A stretch of DNA of 64,000 nt, from NCBI GenBank assembly GCA_036874045.1, contig JAZBRI010000008.1, positions 3,301,001-3,365,000 on the forward strand. Reading direction: 5' to 3'. Positions within the stretch are counted from its first letter, which is position 1; each line of letters opens with the position of its first letter. The notes below the pieces were generated by a model. It was not told the DNA's origin, did no database searches, and saw only the letters and a list, made by a program, of their open reading frames with translations. The DNA comes from Cymodocea nodosa (taxonomy: Eukaryota > Streptophyta > Magnoliopsida > Alismatales > Cymodoceaceae). The translations under genes and the position numbers were made by a program. Shown one piece after another: positions 24,180 through 36,290 of the stretch.

Positions 24180-24375
24180 ACTGTTCTGCTTAATCCACGA
24201 ACTAACCTCATTGAGTTACAGATTACTCAACAGAATACAGTCGGTTACTATTGCTAACTCCACGGACTAACTTCGTTGATTTATAGATAACTCAACGGAG
24301 TGACCTTATATTATATTACTGACCTCGTGGAGTTACGGTTAACTCAACGGAATTACTTCGTTGAGTTAACACTTG
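24180..24375. repeat. Array of TAACTCAACGG-type hairpins
   Basis: Three or four successive short inverted repeats, for example CTCGTGGAGTTA-CGGT-TAACTCAACGGA near 24336-24363 and TTCGTTGATTTATAG-ATAACTCAACGGA near 24270-24298. The same class recurs at 17.9, 19.0, 22.4, 27.2, 30.2, 34.5, 36.8 and 37.2 kb. Confidence 0.7.
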
Positions 24376-24789
24376 GCAACTTCTAATTTTCACTCTCGTA
24401 AGTTTTCTATTCTGTTTTTTTTTTTTTTCTTTGTCATTCTGCTAACTGTAATAAAGTTAAATCTATGTCATTAATGCCTCATTTTGATTAAAATACATTT
24501 AAATCTGAACATTATATAAAGATTTAAATTGCATGTCATTTTATGTTATGCAGAATTTACATTTTACCTTATAACATGCAGAAATTTTTAAGCAGTTATT
24601 CTGTCATTCAGCAAATTGTAAATCTGTTACATATTCATAAAGTTCCACAAATTACATAATATTCAATAAATTCTATTCATTTCACATTCAAATAAGTATG
24701 AAAATTACATCTGAAAAATTATATTCATTAATATGAATCAATTACATTACAAGTACATCATACAATTTCATACAATTTTACACAAGTAG

Positions 24790-27035
24790 ACGAACAATAC
24801 AATTTAATCTCTATGCCTAAGTTCATCTACTTCCTTTTGGAGTTTTTCTAATTACTGCTCTAATTGATTTATCCTCTCTACTGCTCCTGCAATTTCTCCA
24901 GAAGGTACAGCTAATTCTGCAGCTACAAAATTTCTGTATTCTTTCACTGAAATGGTTCTAGATCTTATCCTTTTTGATGTCCATTTAGTGAAATCAATAC
25001 TATCCACCATCAATAGTGGAATCAAATCTCTATAAAATAATTTCTTCTTTACTGTTTTCAGCTTGGAGATAAAAACTGCAGACTAATTTATTTGGATCTT
25101 ATTTACAACTGCATACGTGGCTCATTTGACAAATTGACTTAATTCTATGTCATGGCCTTATCGTTGATAGACATTCTTAATCAAAATGTTAGCTACCATG
25201 TGTGCTTTATCATTTAAATGCTTCAATCTGTTTAATAATGGCACACCAGGATTGATAGCTAAACAATCCTTAATTTGCTGCTCAGTCTATTCAACTGCAG
25301 TTGTATCGTCCAAAATTTTTGTTCCTTCATTCTTTAAACCAAATATGTTGTGGAGAAGCTCTAGTGTTATCTGTACATCAGCTTCCTCCACGTTTGAAAT
25401 TAATTCTCCTTCTCTTAAATTTGCATAGAAACAGGGTACTAAATTCTCATATACTGCATGCCCTCTATCTTGAGATATAAATTGCAGTAGACTTTGGAAT
25501 TCAAATAGATCTTTGATTTCTTGCATTCCATCCCAATTTACTGGTCTACTGTAAATAATATCGTAACCCCTTATTTCTTGGTATTTGATATAAGCTTCCT
25601 GACTACAAAAATGTACTTCATTCAAAATTGTTGTTTCAGTCGGGTCAGGAAGGTGACTTTGTTGCTCCAGAGTGGTTTGCTCTTGCTCTTCCTCTAGCAT
25701 AGGCTGCATTTGGACATTCTCTTCAGATTCCTGAATTTTTGCTTTTGCTTCTGTCTGTAGTGGTGAGCCAGTAGAACTCTCCACTCTGTCTTGAATTCTT
25801 TCCATAATTTGCTGAAGAGTTTCTTGCTCTTCAGTGGAATCTGTGAAATTATTTTTGTCCAAATGGTTTCTTTCAGCCTCTTCATTTTCTACTCTTTCTT
25901 CTTCCTCCTGACTACCAATCTGTTCTGTTACTGTTCTTTCTAATTCTGTAACAGATTGGAATGGAGTCACGGGCAATTCAGTTTCTACCCTAATTTCTAT
26001 TTCTTCTTGTACAGGCTGCAAACTAATTTTAGCCTGATTTTTTTCTTTTCTTTGCTCCTCCTGCTCCTCCTTAGATTCGGATAGTAGGTTAATAAAAATC
26101 TGCTACATAGGCCCTGTAAAAATTGGTAATTCAGGTTTAATTTCTTTATAATCAGGCACTTTTTCTTTTTCTTTCTTTTTTCTGATTAGTTGTGTCTGTT
26201 CTTCCTCTTCATCTTCTGAAATTAAATCTACAAAAATAGGCTCTGCAGGCTTTCGAACCACAGGTACTGGCTCTTCCTGTTTAATTCTTCCAATAATTGC
26301 TGGTCTCAAAGGACTAGCTTCAGCTTCTTTTGCAGCAGTTCTGGCAGTAGCTTCTTGATGTTGTTCTACTTTAATTTTATATTGGGTTTTCAACTTTTCT
26401 GCATCCCTCTTTTTGTACAGTGCATCAAACACCAGATGTGCTTTAGCCACTACCAAATCTTCTGATTCTCCTTGATTTTTTCCAACTTGAACCAGTTCTG
26501 CAAATTCTCTTATTTCTTCTTCAGTTGAAGGCCCCATCATTTCTGCTCGTGTCAATGGCTTAAATGGTGGAACTGAAGGTCCAAACTACTGCTCTTCAGG
26601 ATCAGGTCTTTCAGTAGTTGGTTCCTCCCGTTCTTCAGTTGCCTCTTCATTTGCTTTCCTTTCTTGCTCCCAGATCACCCGTTTAGCTTGTCTATAGATT
26701 CGTCTTTTGAACTAGAGTCGGGACTTATGCTGGATTAATTCTAGGGCAACTTCATTATTTGGCCTTATTTGTCTTTCCATACTGACAGCTATTTCTGTTG
26801 CTATTCTGATTCGTGTTTCCATTATTTGAGGTATTCGTATATCCATATCTACTAAATCTCTTCTCAACTTGAAAAGCTCTGATTCTACCTTCTGTAGCTC
26901 TTTCTCTCTTGTCGTATTTCTGATCTTCTGCCGCATGTGCCACTCTTCTGATTCCTTCAAAAATTCTAATGTATCAACAACATTTTCCCAGAATTCAGGC
27001 GTCATCTTCATCATCGTGGAGTTACACAACAACAC
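24790..27035 (-). mobile_element. Extra ORF, copy A, of the Athila-like element
   Basis: On the minus strand, in order, come: a coiled-coil start (MTPEFWENVVDTLEFLK), an acidic Glu-rich middle, then a globular part with FCSQEAYIKYQEIRGYD and LVPCFYANLREGE, and a coiled-coil end. The globular part resembles the putative plant transposon protein domain (Pfam Transposase_32 type) found in extra ORFs of plant LTR elements. It sits after the hairpin region, in the place where Athila elements carry a non-gag-pol ORF. It is a fossil with a few breaks. A second copy lies at 28.76-30.04 kb. Confidence 0.6.
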
Positions 27036-27192
27036 GTAATCACTCTGATTTCTACTGTTCTAGATTCTAAATGATTTATCGGATAATGCCCCCAAAACCC
27101 TAGGTTTTAGTTTAAGTAAGCACTAAGTTTAGGCAGGTAATCGGGTCATTTCCCGAACCAACTATTACTATTTTATCTGCGGTCTTAGCTAC

Positions 27193-27293
27193 AGTACTCA
27201 GTTGTGTTACAGGTAACTCAACAGAATAAGCTCGTTGACTAACTCAAGACTTAACGGAGTAAGCTCGTTGAGTTAAACGTAACTCAACGGACT
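27193..27293. repeat. TAACTCAACGG-type hairpins
   Basis: Contains CGTTGAGTTA-AACG-TAACTCAACG at 27266-27289, a perfect 10-bp stem, and a weaker hairpin before it. It lies just upstream (minus strand) of extra ORF copy A and matches 30193-30293 upstream of copy B. Confidence 0.75.
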
Positions 27294-27349
27294 CCCCGTA
27301 CAAGCACATATAATAATAAAAATATTACAGAGAATAGTTTTTCTGTTTT

Positions 27350-27640
27350 TTTTTTTTTACAAGTTTAACCGATAATATGCTTCGGTCAGACCTAAATATT
27401 TTTTTATTTTTTTATCTATCTTTCGGTTGAACCGATACTATGTTTCGGTAAAACAAAATTTTTTTTTTCTGAAAATTAATATACAATTTTTTTCCGGTTT
27501 AACCGATACAATGCTTCGGTAAAACCAATTTTTTTTAATGTTCTGGTCATACCGATGCTACGCTACGGTCAGACCTAAATATTTTTTAATTTTTCGGCCA
27601 AACCGATGGATCCAGTCAGTTGAACCGCAACTATTTTTAT
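27350..27640. repeat. ACCGAT...TTCGGT hairpin array
   Basis: Four or five successive short inverted repeats of the form ACCGATACTATGTTTCGGT are separated by T-rich spacers. The same array in shorter form is at 30355-30520. Both lie between pol-type coding pieces and the extra ORF. Confidence 0.75.
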
Positions 27641-27830
27641 GTTTTATATATATTTTTAATGTTTTTATTTTTAATTTTTTTCCGATGGTCATACCATTTA
27701 TCTTCCAGAAATATATAGGTTAATTCAGGAGGTAAATGTTTTAATTCTAAATGATGCCCATCAGAAGCTAGAGCTCCTAATTGAACATCATCATTTTTTA
27801 AATTATTTTCTTCCTGATCTCTTTCTATAT

Positions 27831-28283
27831 TTATGCTTTCAATTTTTCTAAAGTTTCAAAATTGATTTGCCTATTTAATTCTTCTTGAATCACATCATCT
27901 AACATATCTCTTTCATCCTCTAAAAAGTCTATGGTATGTAAGGACATTTCTAACTCCTCAAACCTTTCTGGTTTGAAAGTATTTAATTGAGTATCCTCCT
28001 TACCATATGCTAATTTCATTACTCTAGTTTTACAATTTATAACAGCCCCTGATGTTGCTAAAAATGGACTTCCCAAAATTAAAAATGTATCACTTTTTTT
28101 ATGTTTAATTTGTTGGGAATCCAAAATTACAATATCAATAGGATATATAAAATTCTTGATTTTAATTAAGACATCCTCTATTTTTCCTCTAGGGTATCTT
28201 ATACTTCTATCAGCCAATTGAATAACCGTACTAGTAGGAGTTAAGTCTTCTAATCCTAAGGATGCAAATATATCACTTGGCAT
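27831..28283 (-). mobile_element. Aspartic protease fossil, Athila-like
   Basis: Carries the clan features of the Athila/Tat protease region: LADRSIRYPRGKIEDVLIK, the hydrophobic IDIVILD strand and the ILGSPFLATSGAVI block. On one side it abuts an LTR-derived stretch and on the other the hairpin array, without gag, RT or integrase between. This copy is therefore a shortened element, and the fossil is incomplete. Confidence 0.8.
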
Positions 28284-28494
28284 AACAGATAACTCAACGG
28301 ACTTCCTTCATTGATTTAACTATAAAACACGTGCAAAAATAACAACTTAAGTTTATAACGCTAACCTAACGCGTTGCCTTAGTGTATTTTCATGTAATTC
28401 AACGCGTGCAGTTATACTAACTTAACGAGTTATAACGTAAGTAAATCTACTAGCTCTCAACACGTGTCAACAGTAATTTAAACATAAAATAACA

Positions 28495-28755
28495 TTCTGG
28501 AGAGTTACAGGTATAACTATCTGATACTCAGATGCATTTTAGGATACTTAAGAATTTCACAGCTTGCAATTTACCGATAGTTCATAAATGTACTAAATTA
28601 ACATTAATTCCCCAAAATTAAGTAGATTCTTCAATTAAAGCATATAATAGTGCAATTATAACATAATGGCTTAATTCTCATATGATAAGCTAAATATTAT
28701 GCAATTAACCATCATTTAACCGTTAATAATATGCACTTTTTCATTCTAAACAGCC
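28495..28755 (-). mobile_element. LTR-end piece, Athila-like
   Basis: It runs from a class 2 hairpin stretch to the ATTCTAAACA end and matches 34065-34314. It directly adjoins extra ORF copy B at 28756, which marks a junction between two element copies. Confidence 0.7.
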
Positions 28756-30043
28756 GGCAGAACTCTCCACTCTGTCTGGAATTCTCTCCATAAATTGCTG
28801 AAGAGTTTCTTGTTCTTCAATGGAATCTATGAAATTATTTTTGTCTAAATGGATTCTTTCAGCCTCTTCATTTTCTACTCTTTCTTTTTCCTCCTGACTA
28901 CCAATCTGTTTTGTTACTATTCTTTTTGATTTTGTAACAGATTGGGATGGAGTCATAGGCAATTCAGTTTCTGCCCTAATTTTTGTTTCTTCTTATACAG
29001 GCTGTAGACTAATTTCAGCCTGATTTTCTTCTTTTCTTTGCTCCTCCTACTCCTCCTCAGAATCGGATAGTAGGTTAATAAAAATCTGCTCCACAGGCCC
29101 TATAAAAATTGGTACTTCAGATTTAATTTCCTTATATGCAGACACTTTTTCTTTTCCTTTCTTTTTTGTGATTAGTTGTGCCTATTCTTCATCTTCTAAA
29201 ATTAAATTTACAAAAATAGGCTCTATAGTCCTTCGAGCCACAAGTACTGGCTCTTCCTGTTTAACTTTTCCTATAATTACTAGTCTCAAAGGACCAGCTT
29301 CATCTCCTTTTGCAGCAGGTTTGGCAGCAGTTCTGGCAGTAGCTTCGTGATGCTGTTCCAATTTGATTTTATATTGGGCTTTCAACTTTTCTGTAGCATT
29401 CTTTTTGTAAAGTGCATCAAACACTAGGTGTGCTTTGGCCACTATCAAATCTTCTGATTCTCCTTGGTTCTTCCCAACTTGAACCAGTTTTGCAAATTCT
29501 CTTATCTCTTCTTCAGTCGAAGGCCCCATCATTTCTACTCGTGCCAATGGCTTAAATGGTGGAACTGAAGGTCCAAGCTACTGCTCCTTAGGAACAGGTC
29601 TTTCAGCAGTTGGCTCCTCTTGTCCTTCAGTTGCCTCTTCTTCATTTTCTTTCCTTTCTTACTCCCAGATCACCCATTTAGCTCGTCTACAGATTCGTCT
29701 CTTGAACCAAAGTCGGGACTTACGTTGGATTAATTCTAGGGCTACTTCATTGTTTGGCTGTATCTTTCTTTCTTTACTTAATGCAATTTCAGTTGCCACT
29801 CTAATTCATGTCTCCATTATTTGTGGTATCTGTATTTCTAATTCAACCAAAATTCTTCTCAAGTTAAAGAGTTTTGATTCTACCTTTTGTAGCTCTTTCT
29901 CTCTTGTTGTATTTCTGATCTTCTACCTCGTGTGTCATTCTTTAGATTCCTTCAGAAACTGTGCAGTGTCCATTGCCTCTTCCCAGAATTCAGGCGTCAT
30001 CTTCCTCATCGTGGAGTTACACAACAACACAGAATCACTCTGA
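28756..30043 (-). mobile_element. Extra ORF, copy B, partial
   Basis: Close relative of copy A (shared block MMGPSTEEEIREFA, then VFDALYKK and a Glu-rich region). It is truncated at the LTR junction at 28755, so the Transposase_32-like part is absent here. It is a fossil with several breaks. Confidence 0.65.
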
Positions 30044-30192
30044 TTTCTACTGTTCTAGATTCTAAATGATTTGTCGGATAATGCCCCTAAAACCCTAGGT
30101 TTTAGTTTAAATAAGCCCTAAGTTTAGGCGAGTAATCGGGTCATTTCCCGAACCAACTATTACTATTATATCCGAGGTCTTAGCTACAGTAC

Positions 30193-30220
30193 TCCGTTGA
30201 GTTAACTGTAACTCAACGGA
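30193..30220. repeat. Perfect 12-bp-stem hairpin
   Basis: TCCGTTGAGTTA-ACTG-TAACTCAACGGA: the two arms are exact inverted repeats with a 4-base loop. It is the best single example of the class 1 hairpins, and further copies follow up to 30293. Confidence 0.9.
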
Positions 30221-30354
30221 ATAAGCTCGTTGACTAACTCAAGACTCAACGAAGTAAGCTCGTTGAGTTAAGCGTAAGTCAACGGACTCCCCATACAAGC
30301 AAATATAACAATAAAAATATTACAGAGAATAGTTTTTCTATTTTTTTTACTGGT

Positions 30355-30520
30355 TTAACCGATACTATGTTTCGGTCAGACCTAAATATTTTTTATTATT
30401 TTTCTTTCGGTTGAACCGATACTATGTTTTGGTAAAACTAACATTTTTTTTTCTGAAAATTAATATACAATTTTTATGTTCCGGTCATACCGATAGATCC
30501 AGTCAGTTGAACCGCAACGA
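30355..30520. repeat. ACCGAT...TTCGGT hairpin array, second copy
   Basis: Shorter version of 27350-27640, located between the integrase piece (30712) and extra ORF copy B. This position suggests that the array is the normal spacer after pol in this family. Confidence 0.7.
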
Positions 30521-30711
30521 TTTTTATGTTTTATATATATTTTTAATGTTTTTTTTTATATATAAACATAAAAACTGATTTCTCACTAAGTAAAGCTCGA
30601 GTAGTCCTCTACTCTGACTTCTTCTATAATTCCAAAGGAGCTTTTTGGTGTTTTCATAATAGGTTTAAGTCTTTGTCCATTTACTTTAAAGATATTCTGA
30701 TTTTTAGGATT

Positions 30712-31704
30712 TTAAATTTCAATAGCTCCATAAGGATAAACTTTTCGCACTATGTAAGGTTCTACCCATCTAGATTTCAATTTTCCTAGATGGTTATGGA
30801 GTCTAGCCATATAAAGATATACTTCTTGCCCCATTTCAAAGCTTTCAGGAATAATTTTTCTATCACGCCAGAATTTAATTTTTTCTTTTTCTCTTACAGT
30901 ATTCGAATAAGCTTCATTTCTAAATTCTTCTAATTCAATTAGTTGCATTTTCATATTTTCTGCAGCTTGATTTAAATTAGTGTTCAGAGTTTTTAATGCC
31001 CAATAAGCTTTATGTTCTATTTCAACAAGTAAATGACAACTTTTTCCATATACTAGCCTAAAAGGTGACATACCTAAGCTTGTTTTATAAGCAGTTTTGT
31101 AAGCCCAAAGTGCATCTATCAATCTATTAGCCCAATCTGTTCTAGTAGGATTTACTACTTTTTCCAAGATTAATTTAATTTGTTTGTTTGCACTTTCTAC
31201 TTGTCCACTTGTTTGCGGATGATATGATGTTGCAATTTTGTGGTTTACTCCATATTTTTTCATTAAGGCTTCAAAACTTCTATTACAGAAATGAGTTTCT
31301 CTATCACTGGTAATAGCTTTAGGTATTCCAAATCTTGCAAAAATATTTGTTCTTATAAATTGTATTACCACTTTATTATCATTAGTTTTTGTAGGAATAG
31401 CTTCTATCCATTTAGAGACGTAATCCACCCCCAACAATATGTAATTAAATTGATTAGACATAGGAAATGGACCCATAAAATCTATTCCCCACACATCAAA
31501 GATTTCAACCTCAACAATAAGATTAAGAGGCAACATATTCCTCTTTGATATTCTTCCTATTTGTTGACATCTTAAACAACTTAAGCAATATTTATGAGCA
31601 TCTTTGAATAGTGTTGGCCAATAAAACCCACATTGCAGAATTTTTGCAGCAGTTTTCCCTGAACCAAAATGTCCTCCACAAGCTTGGTCATGACAGAAAG
31701 ACAA
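30712..31704 (-). mobile_element. Integrase fossil, Athila-like
   Basis: A zinc-binding start (H..ACGGHFG...CLSCLRCQ), the integrase core with [10 protein letters not shown] and YVSKWIEAI, the HPQTSGQVE block and a C-terminal region ending before the hairpin array. There is no chromodomain, as expected for Athila. It is a fossil; this part looks nearly whole. Confidence 0.9.
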
Positions 31705-31884
31705 TATGCTCGGATATTCAGTTTCTGGAACACACCTCCTTAAAACCAGATCAAGACATTTCTTAAATAAGTATGGGTCTTCCTAATAGTAATATTTGAC
31801 TCTTGAGAAAAACAATTTCTTATCCTGTCTATTCCAATCCTTAGGTGTTAAACCAATAACTTAGTAATTAACTATGTCTGCATA

Positions 31885-33029
31885 TCAAGGCATTGTGTTA
31901 ATGGTCATTAATTGTTCATTAGGAAAATTATCCTTAATTTCAATATTTGATTTTTCTATTTTTAATCTTGATAAATGATTTGCTACTACATTCTCACAAC
32001 CTTTTTTATCTTTAATTTCTAGATCAAATTCTTGTAATAATAATATCCATCGGATCAATCTAGGTTTAGTTTCTTTTCTCTTTATTAGATGTTTTAGAGC
32101 TGAATGATCCGTGTATACTATTACTTTAGCCTCAATCAGATATAATCTAAACTTTTCTAAAGCAAACACAACAGCTAATAATTCTTTTTCAGTAGTTGTG
32201 TAATTAACTTGAGCATCATTTAAGATTTTGCTTGCATAATGAATTACTCTAGGAGATTTTTCTATCTTCTGTCCTAACATTGCTCCTACAGCAAAATCAA
32301 AAGCATCGCATATTAATTCAAATGGATGGTTCCAATCAGGTGCTTGAATTATATGAGTTGAAATTAAGCTAGTCTTAAGTTTGAAAAATGCTTCATTGCA
32401 ATTTTTATCAAAGTTAAATGAGACATCTTTTAATAGATTAGTTAAAGGTCTAGCTATCTTGCTAAAGTCTTTAATAAATCTTCTATAAAAACCAGCATGT
32501 CTTATGAATGATTTAATATCTTTTACCGATTTAGGTTCTGGTAGATTAGATATTACTTCTATTTTAGCTTTATCTACTTCCAACCCTTTTTTAGAAACAA
32601 CATGCCTTAAGACTATTCCTTGTTTAACCATGAAGTGACATTTTTCCCAATTTAAAATCAGATTTTTTTCCACACGACATTCTAATATTTGGTCTAAATT
32701 GCTTAAACACACTTCATATGAGTTTCCATATACAATAAAATCATCCATAAATATTTCTAAAAATCTTCAGTCATTCTAGTAAATATGCCCTGCACACACC
32801 TTTGAAAGGTAGTTGGCGTATTGCATAATCTGAATGGCATTCTTTTAAAAGCATAAGTTCCATTAGGACAGGTGAAAGTTGTTTTCTCTTGATCCTCTAA
32901 TGCTACTGGAATTTGATTATATCCTGAATACCCATCTAGGAAACAAAAATATTCTTGCCCTGCTAATCTTTCCAGCATTTGATCTATAAAAGGTAAGAGA
33001 AAATGATCTTTCCTAGAAGTTTGATCCAA
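31885..33029 (-). mobile_element. Reverse transcriptase / RNase H fossil, Athila-like
   Basis: Shows FLDGYSGYNQIPVALEDQEK and KRMPFRLCNTPTTFQRC of the RT fingers and palm, [10 protein letters not shown] of the active-site region, [19 protein letters not shown], and an RNase H part with [17 protein letters not shown] and [12 protein letters not shown]. It lies upstream of the integrase on the same strand. The end next to 33030 is interrupted by a foreign LTR. Broken, with a small number of breaks. Confidence 0.9.
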
Positions 33030-33039
33030 GAAGGATCAT

Positions 33040-33474
33040 TTGGTTCAAGAAGGATCATTTGGTTCGTGACTTCAACCTGAAAGCTACATTCAGTTGTTGG
33101 TTTAAGTTTCGACCTAAAAACTCAAGAGGTTGGTTTTCTGGAGTTTATACCTGAAAACTTCTAAGTGTTGGTTTTCTGGATTTTATACCTGAAAACTTCT
33201 ATGTGGTTGGTTCTAGCTTCGACCTGAAAGCAAATGTATAAGTGTTGAGACACTTAGTGAAGCCCAAGTGACCCTTGGGGGTGGACTAGCCGAGTTGGTG
33301 AACCACCTAAAATTCTCTTGTGTTTCTTACCTTTATTTCCGTTGTGCATGATATTTTTATCTGATTGTTATTTGTGCAAACTGATTAATCAAATTAGTTA
33401 GTAAAGTGAAAAATAGGCATAAATTCACACTATTCTCCATTCACCCCCCTCTAGTGAAGTCATTCGTTCCTAAC
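33040..33474 (+). mobile_element. LTR remnant, Sirevirus-like copia
   Basis: The right end TTCACCCCCCTCTAGTGAAG followed by CCTAACA, and the stretch GTGAACCACCTAAAATTCTC, are typical of LTR ends of Sirevirus (Maximus/SIRE) copia elements. The left part shows internal repeats (GGTTGGTTTTCTGGA and ACCTGAAAAC words). It sits between the gypsy RT piece and a gypsy LTR piece, so it is a truncated fossil insertion. Confidence 0.55.
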
Positions 33475-34314
33475 AGTATTTCCTTCATTCATATCAACGG
33501 CGATGCTTTCTTCTCCCTACGCGATTGAATTCCTACGTGATACGTGCAAACGTGATTTGTCTCTTCCAACTGTCTGTTCCTGCAACTGCTACAGTGGCAT
33601 ATTAGAAAATATATAGTCCGTGGATTTACAGATAACTCAATGAACTTTCTTCGTTGATTTAACTATAAAACATGTGCATAAATTTAACTATCCGATGCTC
33701 GGGTGCATTTCAGATACTTATAAACTTTACTATCTGATGCTCAGGTGCATTTCGGATAGTTATAAATAACTCACCGATATATAACTTAAATAAATCTACT
33801 AGATCTCAACACGTGTCAGCACCAGTTTAATCATAAAATAACATTTCGGAGAGTTACAGGTCTAACTATCCGATGCCTAGCTGCAATTTCGGATAGTTAC
33901 AAATAACTCACCGAAAGTTCACTTAAGTCATTCATTATGGTTTTGACATGTGTACTTCAGGAAATAATAAAATATTCTCTCAAAACATAACTATTCGACA
34001 ATTTAAATATAACTATCCGATACATATTTGGTCTGTTAAACATAACTGTTCGAATTTGTTCGATATGTTAAACATAACTGTCTGAAATATCAGAAAATTC
34101 GGATACTTAAGAATTTCACAGCCTACAACTTACCGACATTTCATAAATGTACTAAATTAACATTAATTCCCCCAAATTAAGCAAATTCTTCAATTAAAGC
34201 ATATAAAAGTGCAATTATAACATAATGGCTTAATTCTTATATGATAAGCTAAAAATTATGCAATTAACCATCATTTAACCATTAATAATATGCACTTTTT
34301 CATTCTAAACACCT
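33475..34314 (-). mobile_element. Partial LTR, Athila-like
   Basis: Closely similar (by eye above 90 percent) to 35452-36290, and ends in ATTCTAAACA at 34314. Contains class 2 hairpins at 33680-33760 and 33860-33910. It is cut at the low-coordinate side by the copia LTR remnant and directly abuts the complete LTR at 34315. Confidence 0.75.
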
Positions 34315-36290
34315 ATTATTTCTTTTAGAAGTAAACAAACAACTTTTAATACAATTTAGATATTAATTCCAATTTGTACTTTAACTGCAAGTGCATAGTG
34401 TCTATTGTATCAGTGTGCAATTATAGGTCGATCCCACAGGGAATTGCCGACGAACTTGAGAACTGTTTGCTTGTTAAAAATCAAATTTATATATTCAATA
34501 AGCTCTCTGTTGAATTACACTTAACTCAATGGACTAAGTTCGTTGAATTATGGATAACTCAACGGACTAACCTCGTGGACTTAAGTTAACTCCACGAGCC
34601 TGTCGTTTCTTTTTAATACTGCTATTTATAGAGGAATTCGGACAACCATTAGGCAATTCCACAGATTGTAAATAATATCAATTAAGCTCTTTAATGTTAG
34701 TTAACATTGAATTTATCATTAAGCAATACTAACATTCAGATAATTCAAATAGTAACCATTAAAATCTTTAAGTCTTTTGAACGAACCAATTTCAGTAAAC
34801 TGTAAAACTAAAATAAATATAAAACAATCACAACACTAACAAAGATAACATTAATCATGATACAACACTCAAATACAACATACAAACATAGATAAATTGT
34901 TTTTGGTATTTTTGTTTTAATATGAACATGAAAATGGGCGACAAGTGAAATGTAAAGTAATCTCACTGGACAGTAAATACTTCCGACACTACTTGCAACG
35001 CGATTACACCACTGAAAATTAAACCACTTACAATTCTGTCTCCTCTCCCTATAGAATCACGAGTCCAGAATTGCAAGATGATCTCCTCTTCAGCATACAT
35101 GTATTAACCTGAAGCCAAGGCTAAAATCTTTACGATCTCCTGAAATATGAGTCGGCGCTTGGTGAAAATGGCTTCTCTTCCCGCGACGCGATCACTCCTC
35201 ACAGTGGTTGTCAAGCATTGTATTTGGCTCGGAATCGACCCGATATTAGGCAAGTATCCTCACATACCTCCGATGGTTGGTGATTATGGTGTGGTGATGG
35301 TGATGATGATGGTTGGTGTGGTACTTCAGAGAATTGCGACGTCGATCCTCCTCTGCACACACTGTCCGTCCATCGATCACACCCCTCTTCTTTTTTTTCT
35401 TCTTTTCTTTTATATTTCTTCAGTAGTAACTGCTTCTGCTTGAATGGTCGGTTGTATTTCTTTCATTCATATCAACGGCGATGCTTTCTTCTCCTTGCGC
35501 GATTGAATTCCTACGTGATACGTGCAAATGTGATTTTTCTCTTCCAACTGTCTGTTCCTACAACCGCTACAGTGGCATATTAGAAAATATATAGTCCGTG
35601 GAGTTACATATAACTCAACAGACTTTCTTCGTTGATTTAACTATAAAACACGTGCATAAATTTAACTATCCGATGCTCGGGTGCATTTCGGATACTTATA
35701 AACTTAACTATCCAATGCTCAGGTGCATTTCGGATAGTTATAAATAACTCACGGATATATAACTTAAGTAAATCTACCATATCTCAACAGATGTCAGCAG
35801 TAGTTTAATCATAAAATAACATTTCGGAGAGTTACAAGTCTAACTATCCGATGTCTAGCTGCAATTTCGGATAGTTATAGATAACTTACCGAAAGTTCAC
35901 TTAAGTCATTCATTATGGTTTCGACATGTGTACTTTAGGAAATAATAAAATATTCTCTCAAAACATAACTATTCGGCAATTTAAACATAACTATCCAATA
36001 CATATTCGGTCTGTTAAACATAACTATCCGAATTTGTTCGATATGTTAAACATAATTGTCCGAAATATCAGAAAATTCGGATACTTAAGAATTTCACAGC
36101 CTGCAACTTACCAACAGTTCATAAATGTACTAAATTAACATTAATTCCCCTAAATTAAGTAAATTCTTCAATTAAAGCATATAACAATGCAATTATAACA
36201 TAATGGCTTAATTATTATATGATAAGCTAAATATTATGAAATTAACCATCATTTAACCGTTAATAATATGTACTTTTTCATTCTAAACAA
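34315..36290 (-). mobile_element. Complete-looking LTR, Athila-like
   Basis: Minus-strand LTR starting TGTTTAGAATG at 36290. Its parts in transcription order are the AT-rich start, class 2 hairpins (35650-35890), a GC-richer zone (35100-35450), class 1 hairpins (34505-34600) and the CCCTGTGGGATCGACCTATA block (about 34419-34443) common to Athila-type LTRs. It is about 1.97 kb. The close match to 33475-34314 implies recent duplication of the family. Confidence 0.7.
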
